DNA from: Mucilaginibacter gilvus
GTDB taxonomy: Bacteria; Bacteroidota; Bacteroidia; Sphingobacteriales; Sphingobacteriaceae
Direction: 5' to 3'
DNA length: 64,000 bases
Assembly (NCBI RefSeq): GCF_004054195.1
Contig: NZ_SBIW01000008.1
Coordinates: forward strand, 62,001 to 126,000
The translations under genes and the position numbers were made by a program. Positions within the stretch are counted from its first letter, which is position 1; every line of letters begins with the position of its first letter. This document shows, one piece after another, positions 63,027 through 64,000 of the stretch. The notes under the pieces are model-generated. The model was not told where the DNA came from, did no database searches, and was given only the letters and a program-made list of their open reading frames with translations.

Positions 63027-64000
63027 ATGAAGAAGAATATTTCGCTCTGGTTTGTACTGTTGCTGCTGGCCGCTAATAACGCCCTCGGCCAAAAAAAAGC
63101 TTATTTAATGCCCCGGGTAATAGAAAAGAATGGCCGCCATGCCCTTTTGGTTGATGGCAAACCCTATTTAATGCTGGGCGGCCAGGTCCATAATTCCAGC
63201 GCATGGCCGGGTATGCTGCCGCAGGTGTGGGCCGCTGTTGAGGCAATACACGCTAATACTTTGGAGGTGCCCATTTATTGGGAACAGGTGGAAGCAGTAC
63301 AGGGTAACTTCAATTTTTCGGTAATAGACACTTTACTGCTACAGGCCCGTGCGCACAACGTTAGGCTGGTGCTGCTTTGGTTTGCCACCTGGAAAAACGG
63401 CAGCAACCACTACATGCCCCACTGGATGAAAAACAACGCTGCAAAATATCCCAACGTAACTAACAAGAAAGGGCAACTGATAGATTCTCCCTCGCCAAAT
63501 ATTGAGGCTACGCTGGAGGCCGATACCAAGGCTTTTGCAGCGGTGATGCGCTACCTCAAAAAAACCGACCCGCAGCATACCGTGATCATGGTGCAGGTAG
63601 AGAATGAGCCGGGCGCATGGGATACCCAGCGTGATTATTCGCCCCTGGCCCAAAAAATATTTGAAAGCCGCGTGCCGGCCGAATTGCTAAAACCGGAATT
63701 GCTTAAAGCATTAAGCCGCCCCACAAACGCAACCGGCACCTGGAAAGAGGTGTTTGAGGAGCGTGCGGACGAGTACTTCCACGCCTGGTCGGTAGCGCGG
63801 TTTATTGGCAAGGTTGCGGCTGCCGGCAAAGCAGAATACGCGTTGCCCCTGTATGTAAACGCAGCCCTGCGCGATCCATTGACCAACCCTATGGCCAACA
63901 GTTACGAAAGCGGCGGGCCTACAGATAACGTGATCCCCATTTACAAAGTGGCAGCACCGGCCATAGATGTGCTTAGCCCGGATATTTACCTGGACGGTAG
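63027..64000 (+). CDS. Secreted beta-galactosidase-like glycoside hydrolase, 3' end outside window
   Basis: The frame runs from the ATG at 63027 off the right edge, giving 324 codons so far. The first 22 residues (KKNISLWFVLLLLAANNALG) form a signal peptide. The rest is a TIM-barrel of the GH35/GH42 clan A type: DGKPYLMLGGQVHNSSAWPG and NTLEVPIYWEQVEAVQGNFN, with the probable acid/base Glu in VQVENEPGAW. It is probably the DUF5597-containing beta-galactosidase type, an outer-membrane or periplasmic polysaccharide-degrading enzyme. Its neighbourhood beyond the edge is unknown. Confidence 0.85.
   Translation, partial: MKKNISLWFVLLLLAANNALGQKKAYLMPRVIEKNGRHALLVDGKPYLMLGGQVHNSSAWPGMLPQVWAAVEAIHANTLEVPIYWEQVEAVQGNFNFSVIDTLLLQARAHNVRLVLLWFATWKNGSNHYMPHWMKNNAAKYPNVTNKKGQLIDSPSPNIEATLEADTKAFAAVMRYLKKTDPQHTVIMVQVENEPGAWDTQRDYSPLAQKIFESRVPAELLKPELLKALSRPTNATGTWKEVFEERADEYFHAWSVARFIGKVAAAGKAEYALPLYVNAALRDPLTNPMANSYESGGPTDNVIPIYKVAAPAIDVLSPDIYLDG

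Overview
The window is a contiguous piece of a Bacteroidota chromosome, most like Sphingobacteriaceae (Mucilaginibacter/Pedobacter type). Reasons: a SprA homologue (type IX secretion/gliding) directly behind ruvA; TAnnTTTG-type -7 promoter boxes; many Bacteroidota-only families (DUF4292, DUF5684, DUF4350); the order secG-TPR-like-lptE-sigma54 regulator-miaB beside groESL; loose lipoboxes; and many short intergenic quasi-palindromic repeats. I saw no tRNA, rRNA, CRISPR array, insertion sequence, integrase or prophage gene. Most of the window is core housekeeping DNA.

Layout. 1-1298: 3' part of an Asp-box lipoprotein. 1389-6683: dxs (-), scpA, a lipoprotein, glyA. 6686-9814: a large hybrid histidine kinase two bases behind glyA. 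9997-11928: comF and rlmN (-). 12071-19491: amidohydrolase, then a run of acylphosphatase, flippase, dut, TPR protein, DUF4292 lipoprotein and an EnvC-like murein hydrolase activator. 19548-20239: two tandem TatA/E proteins. 20342-23086: gatA and an MltD-like transglycosylase. 23196-33272: maeB-ruvA-sprA. 33279-33522: a nested inverted repeat. 33535-35863: sdaA (-) and two small membrane proteins. 35858-42804: RDD (-) and the SpoIIM/membrane/DUF4129/DUF4350/MoxR/DUF58 cluster. 42944-46130: mscS, groL, groS (-). 46370-51913: secG, acidic TPR-like protein, lptE, sigma54 activator, miaB (-). 52054-55093: AsmA-like protein, hexapeptide acetyltransferase, MazG-like pyrophosphohydrolase. 55137-56311: a 42-bp tandem repeat and an orphan HsdR_N-domain protein (-). 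56529-57830: a Tat-exported PLP enzyme. 58095-60182: PPTase-lipB-SGNH operon (-). 60318-62699: two tiny membrane/lipoprotein genes, dcd, a decayed secreted-protein gene, clpS, GNAT. 63027 to the end: start of a secreted glycoside hydrolase.

How the genes fit together. Several blocks serve the envelope: EnvC-like activator, MltD, flippase, LptE, SprA, SecG, TatA, MscS and the MoxR-DUF58 cluster. Others serve nucleotide-pool cleanliness (dut, dcd, MazG-like), lipoate/4'-phosphopantetheine modification (lipB, PPTase), isoprenoid and one-carbon metabolism (dxs, glyA, sdaA, maeB) and proteostasis (groESL, clpS).

I found no convincing new multi-gene system. The items most worth a second look are the nested inverted repeat behind sprA, the in-frame repeat-like insertion in miaB, the 42-bp tandem repeat beside the orphan nuclease-fold protein, the RDD/SpoIIM/MoxR membrane cluster, and promoter boxes that nearly touch start codons.
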